This document shows, in pieces, positions 18,405-27,397 of a stretch of 64,000 bases of DNA. The notes below the pieces were generated by a model. It saw only the letters and a program-made list of their open reading frames with translations, was not told the origin of the DNA and did not search any database. Source of the stretch: Thermodesulfobacteriota bacterium (GTDB taxonomy: Bacteria > Desulfobacterota > UBA8473); the NCBI GenBank assembly GCA_040757775.1, contig JBFLWQ010000003.1, positions 62,001-126,000 of the forward strand, in the 5' to 3' direction. A program made the position numbers and the translations under genes. The stretch's first letter is position 1. Every line of letters starts with the position of its first letter.

Positions 18405-19388
18405 TTAATTTATGTTGTGTAATATCTTTCTTCGTTCTTTAATAGTTATTTCTATAGCCTTACGGAGTGAAACTTTTGGCTCATAACCTAATATTTTTTT
18501 TGCCTTGGTAAGGTCTGGTTTTCTTTTCATAATATCCTTGTACTTCCCAAAAATTTCCTCCATTGGTACAAATTTTAGCTTTAACTCCTTACCAGTATTT
18601 GCAATCTCATGTATAAGGTAAGCGCTATCAATAACACTAAGCTCTTCATCGTTGCCAATATTGATAATTTCACCTGTTGCTTCTTTCTCTTCCATAGCCA
18701 GGACGGTTCCATCAACGAGATCCGTAACATAGCCCATCGATCTTGTTTGGGTTCCATCTCCATGGATAATAACCTCTTCGTCTTTCAATATGGCATCGAT
18801 AAAGATCGGGATATGCCCTCCGCTCCAGGTAAAACTGGAACGTGAACTGAATGAACCAAAATATCTAAGGACAACAACAGGAACGCTGTAATCCTTATAA
18901 TAGGCAAATACCATCTGTTCATCGTATAGTTTTGATACAGCATAGCTCCATCTTTTTATCATGCTTGGCCCTAAAAGAAGGTCACCATCTTCCCGATGGG
19001 GTATATCTGGAGACATCCCGTAAACATCAGAGGTTGAGGCAAACATAACCTTACTACCCCACATCTTAGCAATTTCCAAGACGTTCTCCGTTCCCTTTCC
19101 ATTTACCATTAGGGTTGCCATACTTGAATCAGCCTCCCCAACCTTTTTAACTGCGGCTAGATGAACGATTATATCGACATCTTTTCCCAGTATCTTCATT
19201 GTTTCAAAATCCAGAACATCTACCTGATAAAATTTAAATCCGGGACCATTTACATTGCCGCTTATGTTTTCTAGTTTGCCGAAAGACAGGTTGTCAATGC
19301 CCACTACCTCGTAACCTTTTTCCAGCAGGGCATCCAATAAATGAGAACCGACCATTCCAGCCACGCCAGTTATTAAAACTCTTTTCAA
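18405..19388 (-). CDS. NAD-dependent epimerase/dehydratase (extended SDR)
   Basis: 327 residues with the NAD motif GVAGMVGSHL near the N-terminus, HLAAVKKV, the FASTSDVYG serine strand and the catalytic YAVSK. These are extended-SDR nucleotide-sugar epimerases or dehydratases. The start is a TTG at 19388 with GGGGA six bases upstream; no ATG fits as well. It lies 32 bases downstream of the HAD gene and probably belongs to the sugar-acid block that runs up to 28.2 kb. Substrate unknown. Confidence 0.85.
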   Translation of the reverse strand: MKRVLITGVAGMVGSHLLDALLEKGYEVVGIDNLSFGKLENISGNVNGPGFKFYQVDVLDFETMKILGKDVDIIVHLAAVKKVGEADSSMATLMVNGKGTENVLEIAKMWGSKVMFASTSDVYGMSPDIPHREDGDLLLGPSMIKRWSYAVSKLYDEQMVFAYYKDYSVPVVVLRYFGSFSSRSSFTWSGGHIPIFIDAILKDEEVIIHGDGTQTRSMGYVTDLVDGTVLAMEEKEATGEIINIGNDEELSVIDSAYLIHEIANTGKELKLKFVPMEEIFGKYKDIMKRKPDLTKAKKILGYEPKVSLRKAIEITIKERRKILHNIN

Positions 19389-19420
19389 GTTATTTCCCCT
19401 TTTTAAAACTCATTTTGTAG

Positions 19421-20083
19421 TTATAGTTTCTCAATTATTTTATGAAGCAATGTTAAATCCTCTATTTTTAAACAACTGATGTCTGCAAACAGACTGTCTT
19501 TTGTCCCAGCCCTTGCAATAAAAGTAACTGAGTTTATTTTTGCTGCTTCATAATCACTCAAGGCGTCTCCTATATAGATAGCTTCTGAGGGAGTAATTTT
19601 TTCTTTGTTAATTATCTTTTTTACAATATCAAGCTTTTTTATAGGTGCGCCATAGATACCCTTAAAGTAATGCCCTATATTCCTCTTTCTTACTATTTCT
19701 TCTATTTCTTCCTGTGGAGTACCCGTAGCAATAAAGCATCGATACAATTCTGCATGTTCTTCTAAAAACTCTTTTGCGCCCCTTACATATGATGAGCTTA
19801 CAACTTCATCTACAACGAGGTCTGAAAATTTTTTACATAATTGCTGAAACTTTAGTTCTGTTAAGGGTTGTTTTAATATGTTTTCATATATATATTTGAA
19901 TTTCTCATACCTTGAAACACCACCATTTCTGGTGTGGTACTCTATGATTTTTCTGACCGCTATTTCCCCTTCAGATTCAAAGAGGATTGCAAATGCCTTG
20001 GTTTTTATATCAAAAGATTCGACAATTACCCCATCAAAATCAAAAATTATCACTTTAACCCTTAGTTTCTGCACTGTATTCAT
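19421..20083 (-). CDS. HAD-superfamily phosphatase (beta-phosphoglucomutase-like)
   Basis: 220 residues with HAD motif I IFDFDGVIVES, motif II in FIATGTPQEE, the motif III lysine in GAPIKKLDI and motif IV IYIGDALSDYEAA. The helical cap between motifs I and II places it with PGMB/phosphoglycolate-phosphatase-like subfamily I enzymes. A phosphatase is expected after aldol or PEP condensation steps that use phosphorylated sugars, which fits the aldolase and KdsB genes in the same block. Its ATG overlaps the upstream SDR stop by four bases. Confidence 0.85.
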   Translation of the reverse strand: MNTVQKLRVKVIIFDFDGVIVESFDIKTKAFAILFESEGEIAVRKIIEYHTRNGGVSRYEKFKYIYENILKQPLTELKFQQLCKKFSDLVVDEVVSSSYVRGAKEFLEEHAELYRCFIATGTPQEEIEEIVRKRNIGHYFKGIYGAPIKKLDIVKKIINKEKITPSEAIYIGDALSDYEAAKINSVTFIARAGTKDSLFADISCLKIEDLTLLHKIIEKL

Positions 20084-20991
20084 TCTTTTACCACCAGCCC
20101 ATCATAAGTGGGGAGCGGATAAAGGTCTTTATATATACCCTGAAGGCATTTAATAAGCCCTTGGCCCAGATCAACATAGCTTTTGCTGATAAGTCTTTTT
20201 GCAATTTTCGGGGCAAAGGTGTAGGGTGTAATCTCATAGTGATAATTGAATGAAGGGGGGGTATATTTTATCTCTATTTTGTTGTCAAGTATCTCCTTTA
20301 TCATACTTAAAAGGTCTTTCAGCTTCATCTGCTGATTGCCAGTGATTATTACATACTGATTGACAAATTCGTCTGTAAGTATTTCTATACTGCCTTTGGC
20401 TGCATCATACACATGGATGTATTCCCTTAGTTCTTCTCCATCACCTTCGCGGGTAATCTTTCCTTTAGTAAGTGCCTCAGTTAATATCTTATGAATAAAG
20501 TTTTTCTTGTCAGCTCGTGGTCCATAAAGAGAACCATATCGGAGTATGGTATAGGGTAATCCAAAGACCTCTTTATAGTTTTCTATCAGGAGTTCACAGG
20601 ATTGTTTTGTGCTTCTATAGAAAGAACCAGCCTTGCTGTACACATAAAGTGAGCTGGCAAACATAAACCTCTTGATACTGTTTTTTCTGCATGCTTCCAG
20701 AATAATAGAGTTGCCTACTATGTTATACTTTACACTGTCCAGCGGTCTCTTGCTGGCTTCATCTATATCTGCAATGCCTGCAAAGTTATAAACAAAATCA
20801 CACCCTGACACAGCCTCTTCAACAGCGGATTCATTAAGAATGTCTCCGACAATCATTTCCTGTTTACTACTTATAAACGGAGATGGACGAATATCAAAAA
20901 CCCTCACTTCATATTCCACAGCTGTCAATGCATCTGCGACATGGCTTCCAAGAAACCCTGAACCACCAAAAATTACCGCTCTCTTTGACAA
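20080..20991 (-). CDS. NAD-dependent epimerase/dehydratase (extended SDR)
   Basis: 303 residues. The Rossmann motif is FGGSGFLGSHVADAL, followed by YNFAGIADIDEA, FASSLYVYS and the catalytic YRSTK. The start is TTG at 20991 with GAGGTG six bases upstream; the gene abuts the preceding dehydrogenase gene directly. It is smaller than typical 4,6-dehydratases and closer to generic nucleotide-sugar epimerases or reductases. It is translationally coupled to the HAD gene, suggesting consecutive steps. Confidence 0.83.
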   Translation of the reverse strand: MSKRAVIFGGSGFLGSHVADALTAVEYEVRVFDIRPSPFISSKQEMIVGDILNESAVEEAVSGCDFVYNFAGIADIDEASKRPLDSVKYNIVGNSIILEACRKNSIKRFMFASSLYVYSKAGSFYRSTKQSCELLIENYKEVFGLPYTILRYGSLYGPRADKKNFIHKILTEALTKGKITREGDGEELREYIHVYDAAKGSIEILTDEFVNQYVIITGNQQMKLKDLLSMIKEILDNKIEIKYTPPSFNYHYEITPYTFAPKIAKRLISKSYVDLGQGLIKCLQGIYKDLYPLPTYDGLVVKE

Positions 20992-21900
20992 TTACGCCAC
21001 CTCTTTTAAACCCTTTAAAAGATTTTCCACCGCCTGTGTTTCCATCTGTATCCTTGCTTCCTTTGCATAAGATCCAATGTGTGGAGTCAGGATAACACTG
21101 TTCAGATCTTTCAAAGAACCGTTGTAAGGCTCTTTTGCAAAGACATCCAAAGCGGCACCTGATAGATCACCTGCTTTGAGGGCATTGTGTAATGCATCCT
21201 CGTCAACTATACCGCCTCTGGAGGAATTAACTAGCCATGCCCCTTTTTTCATTATTTTAAATTCCCTCTTTCCTAATAGCTTTTCGTTCCCGGAAACATG
21301 GATAGACACGATGTCTGCCCAGACAAGCAGCTCTTCCAAAGATAGTCGTTTTAATTCCATCAGTCCATCTTCAACAAAAGGGTCCGCATAGGCTATCTCA
21401 CAACCAAAGGGCTTCAGAAACTCAGCCACTTTCTTTCCAACCCTTCCAAAACCAACTATGCCAATTTTTTTACAAAACAGGAGGTTTCCCATCTTTTTTT
21501 GCCAGTGTCCGTTACGAAGTTTTCTATCCATATCACAAACTTTTCGTAGCAAATTAAGCATTAACCCGATAGTTAATTCAGCAACTGCAAGTGTTGGAGC
21601 ATCTGGAGTATTGAATACTTTTATCCCCAGTTTATCAGCGGCAGTAATATCTACATTCTCAACCCCCACCCCGCACCGAGAGATAACTTTTAATTCTGAG
21701 AGCTTTTGAAGGACATCCGCAGTGATTCGCTCTGTACCAGCTATAAGACCAGCACATCCCTGGCAAAGATTTGTCAACTCTTCTCCTGATAAAGTTCTTT
21801 TATGGGGATTAAGCTGGAACTCTAATTCATGTTCCATTAGAGTATCCAAAGGGGTTCTGTCGTACTCCGCAAATGAAGATGTCGAGATCAAAATTTTCAT
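20992..21900 (-). CDS. D-2-hydroxyacid dehydrogenase (phosphoglycerate-dehydrogenase-like)
   Basis: 302 residues with the NAD motif GIVGFGRVGKKVAEFL, SRCGVGVENVD, the catalytic Arg in NSSRGGIVDE, Glu in DVFAKEPY and His in LTPHIGS. It is therefore an intact member of the SerA/hydroxypyruvate-reductase family, without the C-terminal ACT regulatory domain of biosynthetic SerA. It probably interconverts a 2-keto acid and a D-2-hydroxy acid for the cluster's sugar-acid pathway rather than for serine synthesis. Start ATG at 21900. It ends next to the SDR start with no gap. Confidence 0.88.
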   Translation of the reverse strand: MKILISTSSFAEYDRTPLDTLMEHELEFQLNPHKRTLSGEELTNLCQGCAGLIAGTERITADVLQKLSELKVISRCGVGVENVDITAADKLGIKVFNTPDAPTLAVAELTIGLMLNLLRKVCDMDRKLRNGHWQKKMGNLLFCKKIGIVGFGRVGKKVAEFLKPFGCEIAYADPFVEDGLMELKRLSLEELLVWADIVSIHVSGNEKLLGKREFKIMKKGAWLVNSSRGGIVDEDALHNALKAGDLSGAALDVFAKEPYNGSLKDLNSVILTPHIGSYAKEARIQMETQAVENLLKGLKEVA

Positions 21901-21905
21901 TTATT

Positions 21906-23876
21906 TTACTGGACTCCCAGTGCACTCAACTTGTCTCTCAGATATTCACATGGCATATCGACAAACTTGAAAAACTCGTTGACATTGTCTTTTGCCTTTA
22001 TCATATCAGAGTCGTTGATCTGGTCATTTTTGTTTATTATATCTGTAATTTCATTTTCCAGTTCAGCACTTGAAGAGACATATTTAAATAATCCTGTTAC
22101 TCTTGTGGCTGAAAAAGGACTGTGATCAAGCGTATTCACAATCAGGGGTATTATAACTTTACACTGATATGCCAGGGCTTCTAAATTTGCAGTTGAACCG
22201 CAGGCAACTAAGATCTTTGACTCCTCTAATAGCTTCTCAAGCAGATGGTTGGATTGTGTAAAATTAAATCGAATCTCGTCTTTATTAATAATATGGTTCA
22301 GACTTAGGGCAGGATGGGTTTTTATAATGACATTAAAATCGTAATTATTGATATTTATGCTATTGAAAAGCTGGATAAGCTTTCTTGATTCATCAGCGTG
22401 CAGGTTGGTAGCAATAACAATCTGATTCTTCTTTCTTTGCCATGAATAGTTGTTTAAAAGTACCTTGTATAAGTATTGATGCCGGAAACTACACCATACC
22501 TGAATGGTTTTGTTTCCCCATCCACACTCTCTCAGGAAATTTGCAGGAATCTCACCTGAACAGGCAATCAAATCTGGTTTGGGTATCGAACAAAGGTCGT
22601 TTCCCTCAAGCTCAACCCTGGAATTAAAATAGCCTAAGAAGTAGTAAGGTAATATTGCATGCTGAAGGGCAAGCAAATTTGCATTTGTATATTTTTTAAC
22701 ATTGAAACACAGTGATTTTTCCCAGGGCTGCATCTCAAAAATGTAAAATGCTAATTTAAGATGCTTCTGCCCTTTAAAAGTATTCTTGAAAGAATAAAAA
22801 TGCATCAGTTCTTGAAGTAGATGTGCACCCTCAAAAGACCTGTACCATGTTTCTCTAAATATGGGCCATACATCCCAGTCTCTGTAAAAGTCATTGAATA
22901 GCAATTTGATTCTATTCTTATATAGCATTGATTTAAATTTCATTGTCAGATAATTCAGCATTATCCAGAACCAACTATGCAACTTTAAGTACTCAAGATG
23001 AAATTTCAGGTTGTATCCTTTCTTGTTTAAATCTTTACCTATCCTTAAAATTTCAGAATATTTGTAACCATCCATTTCTACCGGGATGGCGATCCATTTG
23101 ATTTTCTCTTTTTTCCCATTTTCTATTGCTGATTGAATATCAGGGCAGTATTTATTAACGAATTTCCCATTCTTTAATTTTTCTCTGTCTAATAAGGGGA
23201 AATAGGTTACACCAATCGTTTCAGTTTCGATACTCTCTGAGGTAACTTCAGCGGTTAACCTCTTGTTTAAGAGATAAAACTTTAAAAATCCAAGTATCAA
23301 GGCATATATTGCAACACAATGTTTAATAATGTTTTTTATGGTAAACCTGATGGTGTTGTTTTTTCTAAGAGTTACCAGGTCTATTTTTTGCTTAATGCAG
23401 GCTTTAATAAGAGTTCTTATAACCTCATAATTTTCAAAATCAGCTATTACCAAACTGCAATCATATTTATTCGCAGTAGAAATTATTGAATAGAATAAAG
23501 TCAAATCTTTAAAAACTGATGTCTTATAGGTGCTTTTCTCTTCGACTAACGAAGACCACCAGAGCGAATAGTTTTCATCAATCATTTTAGTAAAATCTAA
23601 GATATTTTGTGATCTTTTTACTTGTTTCTTTGCTATATCACCAACGTATTTAATGTATTCATGCCTGATATTATATGCATTTTCATGAAAGATTTCTGAT
23701 GAGTTTAAATTCTCATAGTCTATAGATTCTTTTTTTAAAAAGTCTGCGATGGATAAATGCCCTGATACATCTAGGGCAAATAAATAGTATTTATAGGTTT
23801 TAAATTCCTTTATTGTCCTCTCACTCTTTGAATTCCAGCCTTCATTATCAAAAATGTAGAGCGCTGTTTTCTTCAT
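21906..23876 (-). CDS. Uncharacterised large surface-carbohydrate protein, possible GT-B transferase
   Basis: About 656 residues. It starts MKKTALYIFDNEGWNS, has one hydrophobic stretch in the first half (IKHCVAIYALILGFLKFYLL) and a C-terminal half like GT-B transferases: IVIATNLHADESRKL, IIKTHPALSLN and VACGSTANLEALAYQCKVII. The last pattern, a Ser/Thr loop followed by Glu, resembles capsule-synthesis and ulosonic-acid transferase folds. I do not recognise a named family. A GTG at 23912 would add 12 residues but overlaps the upstream stop and lies over a dispersed repeat, so ATG 23876 is preferred. It sits amid CMP-sugar genes and may transfer such a sugar; this is inference. Confidence 0.6.
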   Translation of the reverse strand: MKKTALYIFDNEGWNSKSERTIKEFKTYKYYLFALDVSGHLSIADFLKKESIDYENLNSSEIFHENAYNIRHEYIKYVGDIAKKQVKRSQNILDFTKMIDENYSLWWSSLVEEKSTYKTSVFKDLTLFYSIISTANKYDCSLVIADFENYEVIRTLIKACIKQKIDLVTLRKNNTIRFTIKNIIKHCVAIYALILGFLKFYLLNKRLTAEVTSESIETETIGVTYFPLLDREKLKNGKFVNKYCPDIQSAIENGKKEKIKWIAIPVEMDGYKYSEILRIGKDLNKKGYNLKFHLEYLKLHSWFWIMLNYLTMKFKSMLYKNRIKLLFNDFYRDWDVWPIFRETWYRSFEGAHLLQELMHFYSFKNTFKGQKHLKLAFYIFEMQPWEKSLCFNVKKYTNANLLALQHAILPYYFLGYFNSRVELEGNDLCSIPKPDLIACSGEIPANFLRECGWGNKTIQVWCSFRHQYLYKVLLNNYSWQRKKNQIVIATNLHADESRKLIQLFNSININNYDFNVIIKTHPALSLNHIINKDEIRFNFTQSNHLLEKLLEESKILVACGSTANLEALAYQCKVIIPLIVNTLDHSPFSATRVTGLFKYVSSSAELENEITDIINKNDQINDSDMIKAKDNVNEFFKFVDMPCEYLRDKLSALGVQ

Positions 23877-23885
23877 AGAGAGATG

Positions 23886-23908
23886 CCTTTGCACAACCTG
23901 CCAAGAGC
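23886..23908 (-). repeat. Dispersed 23-bp sequence, copy 2
   Basis: Read on the minus strand, this stretch matches 689-711 on the plus strand in 21 of 23 positions (core GGCAGGTTGTG). It occupies nearly all of the short gap between the methyltransferase stop and the ATG at 23876. Function unknown. Confidence 0.45.
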
Positions 23909-23913
23909 CCACG

Positions 23914-24906
23914 TTATAACTTTTGGGCTAACATACACATATGAGAGCTTAAATTGTTTTCCTGAAGAAACTTCTGGAAATTTTCCTTCACACTCGTTGG
24001 TGATTTCTTAATAAGATACCGAATGAATCTGTTCTGCGAAACAAGATCGATATTGTTTTCAATGATATTAACGTCGAGTTTCCCAGGTGTGAAAGATTTT
24101 ATTACCCTGTATCCAGTTCGGTCTAAAAGTATTTCCAACGATTCTACATTAAAGAAATTTATATGGTGGGGAGGGAAGATGCTGTCCGATTTGTTCCATA
24201 GATTTAACAGCTCAAAACCATTAATATTTAACGTTGTTAAAATTAAATAACCGTTATTGGCCAAAAGTCCATTGATCGCTCTTAAAAATTTTTCTGGAGA
24301 AAAAAGGTGCTCAATGACTTCAAACGAGGTTGCTGCCTTAAAATAATTTTTTGGTTCTTTTACTTTTTCTACCGCCATTTCAATAATGCTAAACCCTTTT
24401 TCCCTGCATATAGCAGCTAAATAAGTTGACGGCTCTACCCCTGTAATCTCGTTGAAAAAATTTATTTTTTGGACTTCCTCTCCAAAAATCCCGTATCCCA
24501 TCCCAACATCCAGAAGGTTTTCCATCCTTTCATCTCCTGAGGCTTCCCTCAGTAAGTCGACAACCATTTTAGCCTTTGGTGAGAAGATTTCTTTTCGCCT
24601 TGCCTCCTCTGTTTCTTTAAAGAGATGTTCTGCCCAGTATTTAGTAGCTTTTGATCTCTTATAGTAATTATTAATCGCCGATTCGGGAGGCCGAGGGTTG
24701 GCAAAGAGAGTGCCGCATTTCAGACACTCAACGTAAACAAATCCGTTTTTGGTAAACTGATTTTTGAAATCCTTTGATTCTTTACATGCAGGGCAGGGGC
24801 AATAAAGACGTTTAACTGTATCGTTAAAGAATTCTTTGATGTCTTCTCTGGACAAACGCAGAAATTCCTTCTGTAAATGAAGGGGTCTGATATCGGCTTC
24901 TTTCAT
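23914..24906 (-). CDS. Zinc-ribbon class I SAM methyltransferase
   Basis: 330 residues. An N-terminal zinc ribbon shows CPACKESKD and, 20-odd residues on, VECLKCGTLFANPRPP. A Rossmann methyltransferase domain follows, with motif I LLDVGMGYGIFGEEV and FEVIEHLFSPEKFL. Zinc-ribbon methyltransferases of this type occur widely in O-antigen loci and act on nucleotide sugars or glycan termini; related C-methyltransferases make branched sugars. Start ATG at 24906 is preceded by GGGGAAG. It lies between an uncharacterised transferase and a KdsB-type gene. Methyl acceptor unknown. Confidence 0.85.
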   Translation of the reverse strand: MKEADIRPLHLQKEFLRLSREDIKEFFNDTVKRLYCPCPACKESKDFKNQFTKNGFVYVECLKCGTLFANPRPPESAINNYYKRSKATKYWAEHLFKETEEARRKEIFSPKAKMVVDLLREASGDERMENLLDVGMGYGIFGEEVQKINFFNEITGVEPSTYLAAICREKGFSIIEMAVEKVKEPKNYFKAATSFEVIEHLFSPEKFLRAINGLLANNGYLILTTLNINGFELLNLWNKSDSIFPPHHINFFNVESLEILLDRTGYRVIKSFTPGKLDVNIIENNIDLVSQNRFIRYLIKKSPTSVKENFQKFLQENNLSSHMCMLAQKL

Positions 24907-24924
24907 TATCTTCCCCTAGATCAC

Positions 24925-25686
24925 CTAATACTTTAATAATAGAGGATCATTTTTCATGATTTTTTCTACATTTTTCACGTCTTCTGGAACATCTACGCTG
25001 TATGTCTCAAAAGGTGACTCGATTATTTTTACCCTGTATCCGTGCTCAAGCCATCGCAGCATGTCAATGGACTCTATTTCCTCTAAAGTGGTCATTTCCA
25101 AAGACGTATAAAGCTGTAAGGATTCTTTTGTAAAGGGCATGACACAGACTTCAACCAGACAATCAAACCTCTTATCTCCAAGCCATTTTGACGGAATAGT
25201 TTCTCTTGAAAAATACATGGCATAACCCTTTTTATCGCATACAACCTTTACCTCATTTCTATCCTCTGCATATTCCTGCGAGACTCTTTTCGCCAGGTTT
25301 ACACATACTATAGAATTATCTTGGATAAGTGACTCAACCGCCAATCGTAACATTTCGGGATTAACCAGCGGTTCATCACCCTGCAGATTTATGATAATAT
25401 CTGCATCGTTGCCGAGAATCATCGCCGCTTCAGCCACCCTCTCAGATGCCCTCCTGTGCTGGTTACCTGTCATGATAACTTTTCCGCCGAATGCTTCCAC
25501 TCTCTCCTTTATTTCATGGTCAGGGGTTGCAATATATGTCCCATCAAGAAAATCAGTCATGTCAGCACGTTTATAAACATGCTCTATCATGGGCTTACCG
25601 CATATATTAACAAAGGGTTTGTCCCTGAAACGGTAAGACCCCAGACGGGCAGGAATGATACAGATGATTTTCTTTCCATCCTTCAT
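24925..25686 (-). CDS. KdsB-type CMP-ulosonate cytidylyltransferase, copy 1
   Basis: 253 residues, the length of KdsB. It has IIPARLGSYRFRDKPFVNI, GKPMIEHVYKRA, LQGDEPLVNPEM (metal-binding Asp) and EVKVVCDKKGYAMYFSR, all features of 3-deoxy-manno-octulosonate cytidylyltransferases. The usual TERLAE segment is changed to SERVAEAA, and the sequence is quite divergent, so the substrate may be a different 3-deoxy-ulosonic acid. The ATG overlaps the stop of the SDR upstream. A second, non-identical KdsB-type gene lies just beyond that SDR, so at least one copy is probably not the housekeeping Kdo enzyme. Confidence 0.85.
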   Translation of the reverse strand: MKDGKKIICIIPARLGSYRFRDKPFVNICGKPMIEHVYKRADMTDFLDGTYIATPDHEIKERVEAFGGKVIMTGNQHRRASERVAEAAMILGNDADIIINLQGDEPLVNPEMLRLAVESLIQDNSIVCVNLAKRVSQEYAEDRNEVKVVCDKKGYAMYFSRETIPSKWLGDKRFDCLVEVCVMPFTKESLQLYTSLEMTTLEEIESIDMLRWLEHGYRVKIIESPFETYSVDVPEDVKNVEKIMKNDPLLLKY

Positions 25687-26621
25687 TTTTTCATCCTTTC
25701 CAGACTGAGTGCTTGAGCAAGCATCTTTTCCAATCCTTTTTTCAATTCTACATATGGCTGAAAACCCGCCACTTTTTGAAAAAGACTGATGTCCGCACAG
25801 ATGCCAAAAATATCTCCTTGTGTGTTTCCTGATACTTCAACAGGTACTTTTCTCCCATAAACCTCAAACAGGGTTTCAATCAACTGCTGGACAGTTGTTT
25901 TTATTCCTGTCCCCACATTAAATATTTTGCCGATTGTTCTTTCGTCACGCAAGCAAATTAAAAAAGCATTAACTACATCGTCTATATATATGAAATCCCG
26001 AAAACGATTCAGGCTGCCTTTCACTATAATATTGTTATTCTTAATCATCTGAGCCAGATAAATACTTACCATTCCCTGACGCAAATTTTCGAGATTCTGA
26101 CCGGGCCCGTAAACATTAAACAACCGCAAAGAGGTCGGTCTGATTCCCATCTTATGATATATCCTGAGATAATGTTCACTGGCTACCTTCCCAACACCAT
26201 AAAAAGAAACGGGCATTAGCTCTTCATCTTCATTAACTGGTCTGTCTTCCTTTACCCCGTACACCGACATCGTACTTGCATAGATGAATCTCTCGCACCC
26301 GGTCTTCAGTCCAAAATTGATGAGGTGCAATGTTGACTCTGTATTCGTACTGAGATCATATACCGGGTCGTCAAAACTGATTTCTCCAGAGGACTGGCCT
26401 GCAATATGTAAGATTGCGTCAAACCTGGTATCTGTCAAGTCGTCATAAATTGAGCTATCCTGGCAGTCTCCATTTATGAACACCGAACCTTTTGGAACAT
26501 TTTCCAGATAGCCGGTAGTGAGATTATCGATAATGACGACTTCATGTTCCTGTTCCAGCAGGACCTTTGCAACCCACGAACCGATAAAACCCGCTCCCCC
26601 TGTCACCAGATATTTGCTCAT
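25683..26621 (-). CDS. NAD-dependent epimerase/dehydratase (GalE-like extended SDR)
   Basis: 312 residues with TGGAGFIGSWVAKVLL, a GalE-like second segment IIDNLTTGYLENV, YASTMSVYG and catalytic YGVGK. It resembles UDP-hexose 4-epimerases and related dehydratases. It is locked between two KdsB-type genes by ATGA overlaps at both ends (25683-25686 and 26618-26621), which suggests the three proteins are made together and act on related substrates. It may modify a CMP-linked or precursor sugar; no activity can be assigned. Confidence 0.86.
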   Translation of the reverse strand: MSKYLVTGGAGFIGSWVAKVLLEQEHEVVIIDNLTTGYLENVPKGSVFINGDCQDSSIYDDLTDTRFDAILHIAGQSSGEISFDDPVYDLSTNTESTLHLINFGLKTGCERFIYASTMSVYGVKEDRPVNEDEELMPVSFYGVGKVASEHYLRIYHKMGIRPTSLRLFNVYGPGQNLENLRQGMVSIYLAQMIKNNNIIVKGSLNRFRDFIYIDDVVNAFLICLRDERTIGKIFNVGTGIKTTVQQLIETLFEVYGRKVPVEVSGNTQGDIFGICADISLFQKVAGFQPYVELKKGLEKMLAQALSLERMKK

Positions 26622-27397
26622 AACTTAATCTCTGCATACCTGTGGATAAGATCATCAGTTTTCATCAAACTTTCCACCTTACACAGGTCTTCCAGTGTAT
26701 CTACACTATAAGTATCACGGTCAGTCATCACCATCTTGATTTTAAACCCATGCTCTATAATTCGTAACATATCAACTGACTCTATAATTTCCAGAGGTGT
26801 TGGTTCAAGCTCATTGAACTTAATAAGAAAATCTCTCCTGAAGGGAATAATACATACCTGTTTTAACATTGGAACTTCTTTTGCCCCTTTTTTCCAGGAG
26901 GGTATGGGTTCCCTGGAAAAGTAAATTGCATAATTTTTTTTATCTATGACCACCTTGACCTCATTGGGGTCATTATGTTCTTCCTGGGATTTCTGGGGAG
27001 CCATTAGATTTACTACCTGAATATTTTCATCCTTCAACATGGGGTTAACTGCTGCGTCAATCATCTCCGGGTAAATCATCGGCTCATCACCCTGTATCAT
27101 CACCACAATATCAGTCTTTCTTCCTGTTTCATTTTCTATCGTAAGCATTGCTTCAGAGGCTCTATCTGATGCCCTCTCATGAGTATCACTGGTCATAATG
27201 GCCCTTGCCCCGATAGACCCTGCATAATCCATTATATCTCTGTCACAGGTTGCAATGTAGACTTCATTTAAAATACTGCTCATTTTGCTTCTAAAATAAA
27301 CGTGCCCTATCATCGGGATACCATTTATTTTGGCAAGAGGCTTACCAGGAAAACGGGATGAAGCCATCCGGGCAGGAATTATACCAATAGTGTTCAT
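26618..27397 (-). CDS. KdsB-type CMP-ulosonate cytidylyltransferase, copy 2
   Basis: 259 residues from ATG 27397, which is preceded by AGGAG and overlaps the aldolase stop by ATGA; a longer frame from 27445 lies inside the aldolase gene and is rejected. It contains GIIPARMASSRFPGKPLAKI, GIPMIGHVYFRS, MIQGDEPMIYPEM and EVKVVIDKKNYAIYFSR. It shares the fold of copy 1 but is clearly divergent, so this is not a recent duplication. The KdsB TERLAE motif is replaced by SDRASEA. Predicted to couple CTP to a 2-keto-3-deoxy sugar acid, probably the product of the adjacent aldolase. Confidence 0.85.
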   Translation of the reverse strand: MNTIGIIPARMASSRFPGKPLAKINGIPMIGHVYFRSKMSSILNEVYIATCDRDIMDYAGSIGARAIMTSDTHERASDRASEAMLTIENETGRKTDIVVMIQGDEPMIYPEMIDAAVNPMLKDENIQVVNLMAPQKSQEEHNDPNEVKVVIDKKNYAIYFSREPIPSWKKGAKEVPMLKQVCIIPFRRDFLIKFNELEPTPLEIIESVDMLRIIEHGFKIKMVMTDRDTYSVDTLEDLCKVESLMKTDDLIHRYAEIKL

